From an uncultured Bacteroidales bacterium (GTDB lineage: Bacteria > Bacteroidota > Bacteroidia > Bacteroidales > Bacteroidaceae): a DNA stretch of 32,430 bases. Below the pieces are notes generated by a model that was given only the letters and a program-made list of their open reading frames with translations, made no database searches and was not told the DNA's origin. Both the position numbers and the translations under genes were made by a program. The stretch spans positions 1 through 32,430 of the forward strand of contig CACZMI010000018.1 in assembly GCA_902782245.1 (NCBI GenBank). The letters run 5' to 3'. Shown here piece after piece: positions 7,908 to 15,940 of the stretch. Each line of letters starts with the position of its first letter. Position 1 is the stretch's first letter.

Positions 7908-7989
7908 ACACTATCTTTAATAAATTGAAGATAACTGCGCCTCGGAATAAAAAATGAACAAGTTCCTTTTTTCTCCTCTCGGCTTGTAC

Positions 7990-7997
7990 TATCTTTG
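7990..7997 (+). promoter_or_regulatory. -7 box of the GH51 promoter
   Basis: TATCTTTG matches TAnnTTTG exactly, 22 bases before the ATG at 8020. A T-rich tract about 20 bases upstream (7967-7970, TTTT) may serve as a weak -33 element. Confidence 0.55.
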
Positions 7998-8019
7998 TAC
8001 AAACTACATCAATTAGACA

Positions 8020-9585
8020 ATGAGAAAAATCTTTTTCCTGCTCTCTCTGACGGCAGCTCTGTCAGTTAGCGCAAAGAATGAAGTTACGGTCAATGTTCAC
8101 GCCGACAAACCTGGTGCAACCATCAACAAGAACATTTACGGACAGTTCTCCGAGCATCTGGGTACATGCATCTACGGCGGTCTGTGGGTTGGTCCGGAGT
8201 CATCAATTCCCAATACAAACGGTTACCGCAATGATGTCCTTGAGGCTCTTAAGGAGCTTGAGGTTCCAGTAATGCGCTGGCCGGGCGGTTGCTATGCCGA
8301 TGAATATCACTGGATGGACGGCATAGGCCCCAAGGAGGATCGTCCCGTAATGGTTAACAACAACTGGGGCGGCATTGTTGAGGACAACAGCTTTGGTACA
8401 CATGAGTTCCTGAACCTTTGCGAGCTTATCGGCTGCGAGCCTTACATCTCACTGAACGTTGGCAGCGGATCAGTTGAGGAGGCTGCCAAGTGGATCGAGT
8501 ATATGAACGCCGCCGACGGTCCTATGGCCAAACTGCGCAAGCAGAACGGCCGTGAGGAGCCCTGGCACGTTAAATATATAGGTATAGGTAATGAGGCCTG
8601 GGGTTGCGGAGGCAACATGCTGCCCGAGTACTACTCGGATATTTTCCGCCGTTACCAGACCTACTGCCGCGATTACAACGGCACACAGCTCTTTAAGATT
8701 GCCAGCGGTGCCACCGATTATGACTATGAGTGGACCGATGTGCTGATGAAGAAAATCGGCTCTATGATGAACGCCGTTTCCCTGCATTACTATACCGTAT
8801 CAGGTTGGGTAGGTGCCAAGAAGCCCGCTCTGGACTTTACCGATGAGGATTTCTACTGGTGCCTGGGTAAGTGCCTTGGTATTGAGCCCGTTATCCAGAA
8901 GCATCTGGCCATAATGAGCAAGTATGACCCCGAGCACAAGACTCCGCTGCTGGTCGATGAGTGGGGCACATGGTGGGAGCCGGAGCCCGGCACACAGCTC
9001 TATCAGCAGAGCACCATGCGTGACGCTCTTGTGGCTTCACTGTCACTTGACGTGTTCCACAAGTACTGCGACCGTATCCAGATGACCAACATAGCCCAGG
9101 TTGCCAATGTACTCCAGTCAATGATCCTGACCAAGGATGACAAGATGGTACTCACCCCGACATACTGGATATTTGATATGTACAAGCCTCACATGGATGC
9201 CACCTACATCCCCACAGACCTTGAGGGCGTTGAGGTTAAGCTGACTCCTAACGAACGCTATGCCGCAAATCCTGATGAGACCGCTACGCGTCCGCTGCCG
9301 CTGTTCAGTTCAACTGCATCGACCAAGAACGGCAAACTGCATATCTCAATGTCAAACGTCAAACTGAACGAGGCTCAGAGCGTAACCGTAAAACTGGACG
9401 GCATCAAGGCCAAGAAGGTATCAGGTAAGATCCTTACCAGCGACAAGGCCAGCAACTACAACACCTTTGAGAATCCTGATAAGATCAAGTTGGCCGATTT
9501 TGACGGTGCCCGCATAGATAAGAAAACGGGAGACCTGATCCTTGAGATCCCCGCAGCAAGTATCGTTACCCTTGAGGTTGAATAA
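8020..9585 (+). CDS. Secreted GH51 alpha-L-arabinofuranosidase
   Basis: This 521-residue enzyme removes terminal alpha-L-arabinofuranosyl groups from arabinoxylan or arabinan. A signal peptide (residues 1-18, MRKIFFLLSLTAALSVSA) sends it to the periplasm or cell surface. The GH51 (beta/alpha)8 barrel carries NIYGQFSEHLG (about 38-48), MRWPGGCYADEYHW (85-98), the acid/base Glu192 in GIGNEAWG and the nucleophile Glu314 in LVDEWGTWW. The C-terminal beta-sandwich ends in a typical ASIVTLEVE strand. The length is normal for the family. It has its own promoter and a strong terminator after it. It pairs functionally with the GH10 xylanase downstream and the GH43 at 21195. The substrate is inferred from family and context; GH51 also contains a few endoglucanases, but the motifs here are the arabinofuranosidase type. 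Confidence 0.95.
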   Translation: MRKIFFLLSLTAALSVSAKNEVTVNVHADKPGATINKNIYGQFSEHLGTCIYGGLWVGPESSIPNTNGYRNDVLEALKELEVPVMRWPGGCYADEYHWMDGIGPKEDRPVMVNNNWGGIVEDNSFGTHEFLNLCELIGCEPYISLNVGSGSVEEAAKWIEYMNAADGPMAKLRKQNGREEPWHVKYIGIGNEAWGCGGNMLPEYYSDIFRRYQTYCRDYNGTQLFKIASGATDYDYEWTDVLMKKIGSMMNAVSLHYYTVSGWVGAKKPALDFTDEDFYWCLGKCLGIEPVIQKHLAIMSKYDPEHKTPLLVDEWGTWWEPEPGTQLYQQSTMRDALVASLSLDVFHKYCDRIQMTNIAQVANVLQSMILTKDDKMVLTPTYWIFDMYKPHMDATYIPTDLEGVEVKLTPNERYAANPDETATRPLPLFSSTASTKNGKLHISMSNVKLNEAQSVTVKLDGIKAKKVSGKILTSDKASNYNTFENPDKIKLADFDGARIDKKTGDLILEIPAASIVTLEVE

Positions 9586-9595
9586 AATAAACAAA

Positions 9596-9621
9596 GGTCG
9601 CTCAATTGAGCGGCCTTTTTT
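9596..9621 (+). terminator. Rho-independent terminator after GH51
   Basis: The inverted repeat GGTCGCTCAA/TTGAGCGGCC (one G-T pair, 9596-9615) is followed directly by six T residues. It begins 10 bases after the GH51 stop codon. Confidence 0.85.
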
Positions 9622-9623
9622 AT

Positions 9624-9631
9624 TATATTTG
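9624..9631 (+). promoter_or_regulatory. -7 box of the tRNA-Gly promoter
   Basis: TATATTTG is an exact TAnnTTTG match ending 11 bases before the tRNA 5' end, immediately after the GH51 terminator. It is the only such box between that terminator and the GH10 gene. Confidence 0.55.
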
Positions 9632-9642
9632 CATACACAATC

Positions 9643-9715
9643 GCGATAGTAGCTCAGTTGGTAGAGCGTTGGCTTCCCAAGCCGAAGGTCGCGGGATCGT
9701 GCCCCGTCTATCGCT
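9643..9715 (+). tRNA. tRNA-Gly, anticodon CCC
   Basis: A full cloverleaf of 73 bases is visible. The acceptor stem is GCGATAG/CTATCGC with discriminator T. The D arm is GCTC-AGTTGGTA-GAGC. The anticodon stem TTGGC/GCCGA (one G-T pair) encloses the loop TTCCCAA, giving anticodon CCC for GGG codons. The T stem is GCGGG/CCCGT. CCA is not encoded. The T loop is ATCGTGC rather than TTCGANN, so position 54 is A and 58 is U, a swap of the nearly universal T54-A58 pair. The GH10 gene starts 24 bases downstream with no terminator between them, so they may share a transcript. Confidence 0.95.
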
Positions 9716-9739
9716 CTAATTATTAACCACCAGACTATT

Positions 9740-12403
9740 ATGAAAAGGATTATTTCCATTCTAACCTGTTCGTTTCTCCTTGCAGCGACAGCCCAGGCCC
9801 AGTTATCCCAGAACCCCAACAAATTCCTTGGTAACATCACCACCAGGTATCAGGTCGATGCCGGAGGCGGCGTTCCGGATTACTACAAGTTGTGGAACCA
9901 GATTACCCCCGAGAACGAGTCCAAGTGGGGCTCTGTAGAGGGCGATAGAGGAAGATACAACTGGGGCAGCGACAGGCCGTTCAACTACGCCAAGCAGCAC
10001 GGATTCACATACAAGTTCCATGCATTGGTATGGGGAGCCCAGTACCCGGACCGCTGGTTCAACAGCAGCCTGTCGGTAAACGAACGTTACAACGCAATAG
10101 TAAAATGGTTCGATGAGGTCAAGAAGCACTACCCCGACCTGCCAATGATAGATGTTGTCAATGAGGCCGTAGGTATGCACCAGCAGGGAAATCCGCTTAT
10201 GAAAGAATCACTGGGAGGAGGCGGTAAAACCGGTTATGACTGGCTTATCAAGGCATTTGAAATGGCTCATGAACGCTGGCCCAACGCCATCCTTATATAC
10301 AATGACTACAACACATTCCAGCATGACACCGATGCATACATAGACCTTATCCGCACCCTGCGCGATGCCGGTGCTCCCATAGACGCCTACGGATGCCAGT
10401 CACATGACGTTGACAACATCAGTTATGACAATCTCAAGAATTCAATGACCAAGATCCAGAATGCAGTCAAGATACCTATGTATATCACTGAGTTGGATAT
10501 CAACGTAGAGGATGATGCCAAGCAGAAAGCACAGTATCAGAGCATATTTCCATTGATGTGGGAGGCCGATTACTGCGCAGGCGTAACCATTTGGGGATAT
10601 GTCTACGGTGCCACATGGGTTGACCACTCAGGTCTTTACAAGAACGGAGTTGAGCGCCCCGCAATGACCTGGCTTAAGGAGTATATGGCAACCGATAAGG
10701 CCAAGAACGCCAAGAGTCCCTTCCCGGGCATGAAGAAGCAGATTTCACTCTACATCAAGCCGGCAACCCTGAAAGCCACTTACGGCGACACTCTGGACAT
10801 CACCGTACGTGCCGAGTTGGTTGACAGGAACAAGTCCATCGACAGTGTGAAACTTTTCGTAAAGGGTCAACTTGACACAATCATGACCCAAGCCCCGTAT
10901 ATAGCAAAGTATGTACCTGCCGCCAAAGGTGATTATCCCCTTAAGGCAATTGTATACACAAGTGACGGCAAGACTTATGAGCGTGAAGGCAAATTCACAG
11001 CATACCCTCCCCGCTCCCCTTTCGCCGAAATGTCCATTCCCGGTCTGATACAGGCCGAAAACTTCGACAAAGGCGGTGACGGCGTGACCTACCACGATGC
11101 CAACGGCAATAAGGAGGGAGACGCAAGTTCTTACCGCAGTGACTGTGAAGGCGTGGACATTGTAAAAGGCAACGGAGGTTTTGCACTAGGTTACACCAGT
11201 ACCGATGAGTGGCTTGAGTATACCGTAAATGTCACCAAGGCAGGTTACTACACTTATGAGGCTGTGGCATCATCGGGCACAACAGGTTCGGGGTTCCGTC
11301 TTGCGCTCAGCGACAACAACGGTCTTACAAACCTGACCGACAATATCAGCATTTCCCAGACCGCCAGCAATGACTGGGGAACCTACAAGACATTTTCGGG
11401 ACGCACTGTCATTCCGCTCAAAGAAGGCGAGCAGGTGATTCGTCTTACCATAACCGGCAGCAACTGCAACATAGACATGATCAACTTCCGTCATGTTGAG
11501 ATTGACAAAACGCTGAACGTAAAGATCTCCGCCTCCCCGTCTCCCGCCACTACAGGATCAAACACCACCCTGCAGTTCACTCCCGTAACGGAATCAAGGG
11601 ACAGTGCCATAGCAAAGGTTAAGGTCTATATTAACGGTACACTGACCAACACTTTAACCTCCAGACCGTTCAAGTGCACTTACAAGCCTTCGGCCAAGGG
11701 AACCGCCACTATCTCGGCCATCGCAGTGGACACATTGGACAATGAGTCCGAAATTACCAAATACACCCTTACCATAAATAACGCCCGTTCCGCTTACAAG
11801 TCAGTAGACATACCCGGTACCTTCCAGGCCGAAGATTTTGACAGGGGCGGCGAAGGGCTCACATTCCACGACTCGGATTCCAATGATGAGGGCAGCGCTA
11901 ACTACCGTTCAGACAATGAGGGCCTGGATATAGTAACCGGAAACGGAGGATATGCAATAGGATATACAGCCAGCGGCGAATGGATGGAGTATACCCTTAA
12001 TGTAACAGAAGCAGGCACATACAGATACACCGCTTTTGTAAGTTCAGGTCTGGAAAATTCAAAATTCACCATAGGCTTAATGAAAAACGGCAAGGAGACA
12101 GTATTATCAGAAGTAGTAGTACCCAAGGGCGAAAACTGGGATACCTACTCAAAGAAATACGGCCTTTTCAACATGCCTTTTGATGTAGGCAGGATAACAT
12201 TGCGCATCACCATCACAGGTGCTTACTGTAATATTGACAAGATCAAGCTGGATAATGAAATACCAGCGACCCGGATCAGTTACATAACCGATGATGACCG
12301 GAACGCAAACGGTACCCGTTACAATGTTGGCGGCATGCGGGTAAACGGATACAGACAGGGAATAACCATCAAAGACGGAAAGAAGGTATTGATATTGGAA
12401 TAA
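9740..12403 (+). CDS. Modular secreted GH10 endo-beta-1,4-xylanase with two CBM6 modules
   Basis: This 887-residue enzyme cuts the xylan backbone. The order is: signal peptide (1-20); GH10 barrel (about 25-317) with acid/base Glu142 in VVNEAVG and nucleophile Glu251 in ITELDI; an Ig-like spacer (about 338-425); CBM6 (about 434-584, starting IPGLIQAENFDKGGDG); a second Ig-like spacer (about 592-682); a second CBM6 (about 691-838, starting IPGTFQAEDFDRGGEG); and a short tail (about 857-887) with YNVGGMRVNGYRQGI and KKVLILE. That tail resembles the C-terminal ends common on Prevotella/Bacteroides secreted enzymes, possibly a sorting or remnant type IX tail. The CBM6 modules probably hold the enzyme on arabinoxylan. 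The gene follows tRNA-Gly by 24 bases without a visible promoter of its own, and a bidirectional terminator follows it. Confidence 0.95.
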   Translation: MKRIISILTCSFLLAATAQAQLSQNPNKFLGNITTRYQVDAGGGVPDYYKLWNQITPENESKWGSVEGDRGRYNWGSDRPFNYAKQHGFTYKFHALVWGAQYPDRWFNSSLSVNERYNAIVKWFDEVKKHYPDLPMIDVVNEAVGMHQQGNPLMKESLGGGGKTGYDWLIKAFEMAHERWPNAILIYNDYNTFQHDTDAYIDLIRTLRDAGAPIDAYGCQSHDVDNISYDNLKNSMTKIQNAVKIPMYITELDINVEDDAKQKAQYQSIFPLMWEADYCAGVTIWGYVYGATWVDHSGLYKNGVERPAMTWLKEYMATDKAKNAKSPFPGMKKQISLYIKPATLKATYGDTLDITVRAELVDRNKSIDSVKLFVKGQLDTIMTQAPYIAKYVPAAKGDYPLKAIVYTSDGKTYEREGKFTAYPPRSPFAEMSIPGLIQAENFDKGGDGVTYHDANGNKEGDASSYRSDCEGVDIVKGNGGFALGYTSTDEWLEYTVNVTKAGYYTYEAVASSGTTGSGFRLALSDNNGLTNLTDNISISQTASNDWGTYKTFSGRTVIPLKEGEQVIRLTITGSNCNIDMINFRHVEIDKTLNVKISASPSPATTGSNTTLQFTPVTESRDSAIAKVKVYINGTLTNTLTSRPFKCTYKPSAKGTATISAIAVDTLDNESEITKYTLTINNARSAYKSVDIPGTFQAEDFDRGGEGLTFHDSDSNDEGSANYRSDNEGLDIVTGNGGYAIGYTASGEWMEYTLNVTEAGTYRYTAFVSSGLENSKFTIGLMKNGKETVLSEVVVPKGENWDTYSKKYGLFNMPFDVGRITLRITITGAYCNIDKIKLDNEIPATRISYITDDDRNANGTRYNVGGMRVNGYRQGITIKDGKKVLILE

Positions 12404-12420
12404 CCTGTTACAGCATAACT

Positions 12421-12455
12421 AAAACGGGCTGGTCCATAAAGGATCAGCCCGTTTT
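12421..12455. terminator. Bidirectional terminator between GH10 and the 6S-like RNA
   Basis: A 15-base-pair stem, AAAACGGGCTGGTCC/GGATCAGCCCGTTTT with one G-T mismatch, closes a 5-base ATAAA loop. T residues follow the stem on both strands, so it can stop both the GH10 transcript and the minus-strand small RNA. Confidence 0.85.
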
Positions 12456-12462
12456 ATTATAA

Positions 12463-12644
12463 AAATAACCGCACCGGTGATGTGATGAGAACTCCGAGAA
12501 AATAAGTTTTGAGCGCCCGGCCTCCTTTGTAATCCACCGACCGAAGGTTACCCCGTCAGGGGCGTGGCCCGCCATTGGAAACCAGAGCAAGTCTCGGTTC
12601 TACCTTGTTATTGATGAGTCTCCCGATCTAACCCGATGCGGTTA
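12463..12644 (-). ncRNA. ssrS: 6S-like RNA (Bacteroidales-1 RNA type) downstream of rplT
   Basis: The 300 bases between GH10 and rplT hold no reading frame but do hold a structured transcription unit on the minus strand. The ends pair through a 13-base-pair stem, ATAACCGCATCGG at the 5' end with CCGGTGCGGTTAT at the 3' end (one G-U). The unit is about 180 bases, has a TACTTTTG promoter box just upstream and a terminator just after its 3' end. Inside, GAGACT near the 5' side can pair with AGTTCTC near the 3' side, leaving unpaired segments and an internal hairpin region rich in GGCGGGCC and GACGGGGT. A long rod with a central bubble is the 6S RNA layout. From recall, Bacteroidales-1 RNAs lie downstream of the L20 gene and have been equated with 6S RNA, which sequesters RNA polymerase in stationary phase. 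Exact ends are estimated. Confidence 0.75.
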
Positions 12645-12646
12645 TA

Positions 12647-12654
12647 CAAAAGTA
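12647..12654 (-). promoter_or_regulatory. -7 box for the 6S-like RNA
   Basis: The minus strand reads TACTTTTG, an exact TAnnTTTG match, located between the rplT terminator and the first paired base of the small RNA. The spacing would place the transcription start at the base of the closing stem. Confidence 0.6.
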
Positions 12655-12656
12655 AC

Positions 12657-12693
12657 AAAAAAAGTGTCCGAATGGTCATCCGGACACTTTTTT
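12657..12693 (-). terminator. Terminator of the thrS-infC-rpmI-rplT operon
   Basis: A stem of AGTGTCCG/CGGACACT, extended by flanking A and T runs (about 13 base pairs in all), closes a 10-base loop. Poly-U follows it on the minus strand. It starts 17 bases after the rplT stop codon and looks able to work in both directions. Confidence 0.85.
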
Positions 12694-12710
12694 AACTATT
12701 GGTTATCGTC

Positions 12711-13055
12711 TTACTTAACCTTTTTAACGATGGCCTTGAAAGCCTCGGGGTTGTTCATAGCCAGGTCGGCCAACACCTTACGGTTAATCTCGATACCTGC
12801 CTTGTGGATGGCACCCATGAGCTGTGAGTAGTTCATACCCTCCAGACGGGCAGCTGCGTTGATACGCTGAATCCACAGTGCGCGGAACTCTCTCTTCTTG
12901 TTCTTACGGTCACGGAAAGCATAAGTCAAACCCTTCTCCCAAGTATTCTTGGCAACGGTCCAAACGTTCTTTCTTGCACCAAAGTAACCTCTGGTAAGAC
13001 CTAAAATTTTCTTTCTCTTTGCTCTTGAAGCAACGTGATTTACTGATCTCGGCAT
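12711..13055 (-). CDS. rplT: 50S ribosomal protein L20
   Basis: This 114-residue basic protein carries the classic L20 N-terminus ([20 protein letters not shown]) and the RNA-binding core with [31 protein letters not shown] and [22 protein letters not shown]20 binds 23S rRNA early in large-subunit assembly and, in other bacteria, represses its own operon by binding the mRNA leader. It is the last gene of the thrS-infC-rpmI-rplT cluster, 38 bases after rpmI, with a terminator directly downstream and the 6S-like RNA beyond it. Confidence 0.99.
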   Translation of the reverse strand: MPRSVNHVASRAKRKKILGLTRGYFGARKNVWTVAKNTWEKGLTYAFRDRKNKKREFRALWIQRINAAARLEGMNYSQLMGAIHKAGIEINRKVLADLAMNNPEAFKAIVKKVK

Positions 13056-13093
13056 AGTTTTCTGTTTTTGACTGTTGATTAATCGGGATTAGA

Positions 13094-13291
13094 TTATCTC
13101 ATGCAAAGCAGTGACTTAACCTGCTTAGCGTTAGCCGGATCAAGAAGTGTGAAGTGATCCAGATTTCTTTTACGCTTCTTAGTCTTCTTGGTCAGAATGT
13201 GACTGTGGTAAGCGTGTTTTCTCTTGATTTTGCCCGATCCGGTAAGAGCGAATCTTTTTTTGGAACCGGAATTAGTCTTTGATTTCAACAT
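13094..13291 (-). CDS. rpmI: 50S ribosomal protein L35
   Basis: This 65-residue, very basic protein matches L35 end to end: [31 protein letters not shown], shown here only as start and middle landmarks [10 protein letters not shown] and [12 protein letters not shown], with the C-terminus [15 protein letters not shown]35 is a structural protein of the large ribosomal subunit. It lies between infC and rplT as in most bacteria. The 63-base spacer before it contains a GCCCGGGC self-complementary core, which could be part of a leader structure, but I see no clear L20-binding pseudoknot. Confidence 0.98.
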   Translation of the reverse strand: MLKSKTNSGSKKRFALTGSGKIKRKHAYHSHILTKKTKKRKRNLDHFTLLDPANAKQVKSLLCMR

Positions 13292-13354
13292 TGTTATTAA
13301 AAATTTTGTTTGTTATTTATAACCGTAAGCACCATGCCCGGGCTTATCGGTCGT

Positions 13355-13927
13355 TTATTCATTATTATCTTCCTGCTTGGGAGCATCAGCTTTCTTGGGG
13401 GCTCCACCCTTCTTGGGTGATATGAATATTGTCATACGCTTACCCTCCAGAATGGGAGCCTGTTCCTGCTTTCCGTACTCTTCAAGGTCTTTTGCAAAAC
13501 GTGCCAGAATGTTCTCACCCTGCTCCTTAAACAGTATTGAGCGGCCACGGAAAAAGACGTATGCCTTAACCTTGTCGCCGTTCTGCAGGAAACCCATGGC
13601 GTGCTTGAGCTTGAAGTTGTAGTCATGATCATCAGTCTGGGGTCCGAAACGGATTTCCTTGACATCAATCTTGACCTGCTTAGCCTTGGCCTCCTTCTGC
13701 TTCTTCTTAAGCTGGTATATGAATTTGGAGAAATCAACTATTCTGCAAACCGGCGGAACCGCATTCGGTGAAATCAGGACCAAATCAAGTTCCATGTCAT
13801 CGGCAATCTTGAGAGCCTCACGCAGAGATACCACCTTAGGCTCAAAGCCTTCACCGACTATACGTACCTCACGGGCACGGATTTCGTCATTGACCTGATA
13901 CTGATCGCTTAAGTTGTCTTTCTTCAT
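13355..13927 (-). CDS. infC: Translation initiation factor IF-3
   Basis: IF-3 binds the 30S subunit, keeps it apart from 50S and proofreads the start codon and initiator tRNA. The 190-residue protein has the N-terminal domain (about 8-80, with [14 protein letters not shown] and [22 protein letters not shown]), the lysine-rich linker [13 protein letters not shown], and the C-terminal domain (about 90-175, with [22 protein letters not shown] and VFFRGR). It ends in an extra acidic/lysine tail of about 15 residues, common in Bacteroidetes. The start here is an ordinary ATG, unlike the AUU of E. coli infC. It begins 22 bases after the thrS stop codon. Confidence 0.98.
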   Translation of the reverse strand: MKKDNLSDQYQVNDEIRAREVRIVGEGFEPKVVSLREALKIADDMELDLVLISPNAVPPVCRIVDFSKFIYQLKKKQKEAKAKQVKIDVKEIRFGPQTDDHDYNFKLKHAMGFLQNGDKVKAYVFFRGRSILFKEQGENILARFAKDLEEYGKQEQAPILEGKRMTIFISPKKGGAPKKADAPKQEDNNE

Positions 13928-13949
13928 ATTATTCCAAGCGGGCGCAAAA

Positions 13950-15896
13950 TTACCATTTATTTATCATAGAATTAACTTCATCGGCAATTTTTTTACCGAA
14001 ATCGTCAATTTTCATATTTCCAAGGTTCTCAGCACCCTGCTTACGTACGTTAACCTCACCCATTTCGGCCTCTTTCTCACCTACTACCAGCATGTACGGG
14101 ATGTGCTTTACCTCATTGTCGCGGATCTTACGTCCTATCTTCTCGTTGCGGTCATCGACAAAACCGCGAACCTCATACTTGTCCTCCAGTTCCTTCTGAA
14201 CCTTATGGGCATACTCGTTGGCCTTCTCAGAGATAGGCAGTATAGCCACCTGGTCAGGTGTAAGCCAGAGCGGGAACTTACCGGCGGTATGTTCAATGAG
14301 TACGGCGACAAAGCGCTCCATTGAGCCGAAAGGTGCGCGGTGAATCATAACCGGACGCTCCTTCTGGTTATCGGAAGCGATATACTCAAGCTCAAAACGC
14401 TGCGGCAGGTTATAGTCAACCTGGATGGTACCCAGCTGCCAGCGGCGACCCAGGGCATCCTTAACCATGAAGTCCAGCTTGGGACCGTAGAATGCAGCCT
14501 CGCCGTACTCGACGGTAGCCTTAAGACCCTTCTCCTGGCAAGCCTCAACGATGGCGCGCTCAGCCTTCTCCCAAACCTCGTCACTACCTACATACTTCTC
14601 GTGGTCGTTAGGATCACGAAGTGATATCTGAGCCTCGAAGTTGTCAAAGTCAAGAGCCTTGAAGATGATCTCAATGATCTCCATTACGCGGATGAACTCA
14701 CCCTTTACCTGGTCGGGACGGCAGAAGATATGTGCATCGTCCTGTGTGAAGCTACGTACGCGAGTCAGTCCGTGCAGCTCGCCGCTCTGCTCGTAACGGT
14801 AAACGGTACCGAACTCTGCAATACGCAGAGGCAGGTCGCGGTATGAACGGGGCTGTGACTTGAATATGCAGCAGTGGTGAGGGCAGTTCATAGGCTTGAG
14901 CAGGTAGCACTCACCCTCCTCAGGGGTGGTGATGGGCTGGAAGCTGTCCTTACCGTAATGATCCCAGTGACCTGAGGTCACGTACAACTGCTTTGAACCG
15001 ATATGCGGGGTGATTACCTGCTGGTAACCGTAACGCTTCTGGATACGTGAAAGGAAGTCCTGCAGACGCAGACGCAGAGCAGTGCCTTTGGGCAGCCAGA
15101 TGGGCAGGCCCTTACCTACCATGTCGCTGAACATGAAGAGCTCCATCTCCTTACCTATCTTGCGGTGGTCACGCTTCTTGGCCTCCTCAAGGAGTGTCAG
15201 ATACTCATCCAGCATCTTCTGCTTGGGGAATGTGATACCGTAGATACGGGTCATCTGCGGGCGCTTCTCGTCACCGCGCCAGTATGCGGCCGATGTAGCC
15301 AGCAACTTGATTGCCTTGATGGCACCAGTATCAACCAGGTGAGGTCCGCGGCACAGGTCAGTGTAGTTACCCTGAGTGTATGTGGTGATGGTACCATCCT
15401 CCAGATCGGCTATGAGCTCATTCTTGTAGCTCTGACCGCGGGCGGCGAAGAACTTCAGGGCATCGGCCTTTGAGATCTCCTCACGGACCAGTTTCTCCTT
15501 CTTCTGGACCAGTTCCTTCATCTTGGCCTCGATGGCGGGAAAATCACTCTCCTTGATGACCACGCCTTCTGGGGGCATGATGTCATAGTAGAATCCCTTC
15601 TCAATTGCCGGACCGATACCGAACTGTGTGCCGGGATAAAGCTCCTGCAGAGCCTCGGCCATAAGGTGGGCGCTGGTGTGCCAGTAAGCATGCTTGGCCT
15701 CATCGTCCTCCCACTTGTGCAGCTTGATGGTAGCATCGGTGGTTATGGGGCGGTTGAGCTCTGTAATCTGGTCGTTCACACTGCAGGCCAACACATCCTG
15801 TGCCAGTCTATGGCTGATGCTCTCAGCAATCTCATAACCGGTTACGCCGCTTTCATATTCGCGTACGGAACCGTCGGGAAACGTAATCTTTATCAT
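13950..15896 (-). CDS. thrS: Threonyl-tRNA synthetase
   Basis: This 648-residue class II synthetase charges tRNA-Thr with threonine. Domains in order: TGS (about 1-62); the N2 editing domain (about 63-225) with HTSAH (73-77) and CRGPH (182-186), which hydrolyses Ser-tRNA-Thr; the catalytic core (about 245-535) with zinc ligands Cys338 (PMNCPHHC) and His389 (DDAHIF) plus a third His in [13 protein letters not shown]; and the C-terminal anticodon-binding domain (about 545-640). The length is normal. It opens the thrS-infC-rpmI-rplT operon, 44 bases after the TPR gene, with only a weak promoter-like box between them. Confidence 0.99.
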   Translation of the reverse strand: MIKITFPDGSVREYESGVTGYEIAESISHRLAQDVLACSVNDQITELNRPITTDATIKLHKWEDDEAKHAYWHTSAHLMAEALQELYPGTQFGIGPAIEKGFYYDIMPPEGVVIKESDFPAIEAKMKELVQKKEKLVREEISKADALKFFAARGQSYKNELIADLEDGTITTYTQGNYTDLCRGPHLVDTGAIKAIKLLATSAAYWRGDEKRPQMTRIYGITFPKQKMLDEYLTLLEEAKKRDHRKIGKEMELFMFSDMVGKGLPIWLPKGTALRLRLQDFLSRIQKRYGYQQVITPHIGSKQLYVTSGHWDHYGKDSFQPITTPEEGECYLLKPMNCPHHCCIFKSQPRSYRDLPLRIAEFGTVYRYEQSGELHGLTRVRSFTQDDAHIFCRPDQVKGEFIRVMEIIEIIFKALDFDNFEAQISLRDPNDHEKYVGSDEVWEKAERAIVEACQEKGLKATVEYGEAAFYGPKLDFMVKDALGRRWQLGTIQVDYNLPQRFELEYIASDNQKERPVMIHRAPFGSMERFVAVLIEHTAGKFPLWLTPDQVAILPISEKANEYAHKVQKELEDKYEVRGFVDDRNEKIGRKIRDNEVKHIPYMLVVGEKEAEMGEVNVRKQGAENLGNMKIDDFGKKIADEVNSMINKW

Positions 15897-15927
15897 GTTG
15901 TTTTATAGTAATTTCTATTTGAGCGTG

Positions 15928-15935
15928 CGAATTTA
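15928..15935 (-). promoter_or_regulatory. Possible -7 box upstream of thrS
   Basis: The minus strand reads TAAATTCG, one mismatch from TAnnTTTG, 31 bases upstream of the thrS ATG and 5 bases before the stop of the TPR gene. No matching -33 box is seen. Confidence 0.3.
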
Positions 15936-15940
15936 TCAAA

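Noticed and set aside
9643-9715. The tRNA-Gly as a pseudogene because of the odd T loop
   Set aside because: All stems pair, invariant D-loop bases are intact and the two T-loop changes are complementary, so a functional tRNA is more likely.
13292-13354. GCCCGGGC self-complementary core before rpmI as an L20/L35 leader regulator
   Set aside because: The core is short and no pseudoknot or rRNA-mimicking site could be traced by eye, so it is not listed as a regulatory element.
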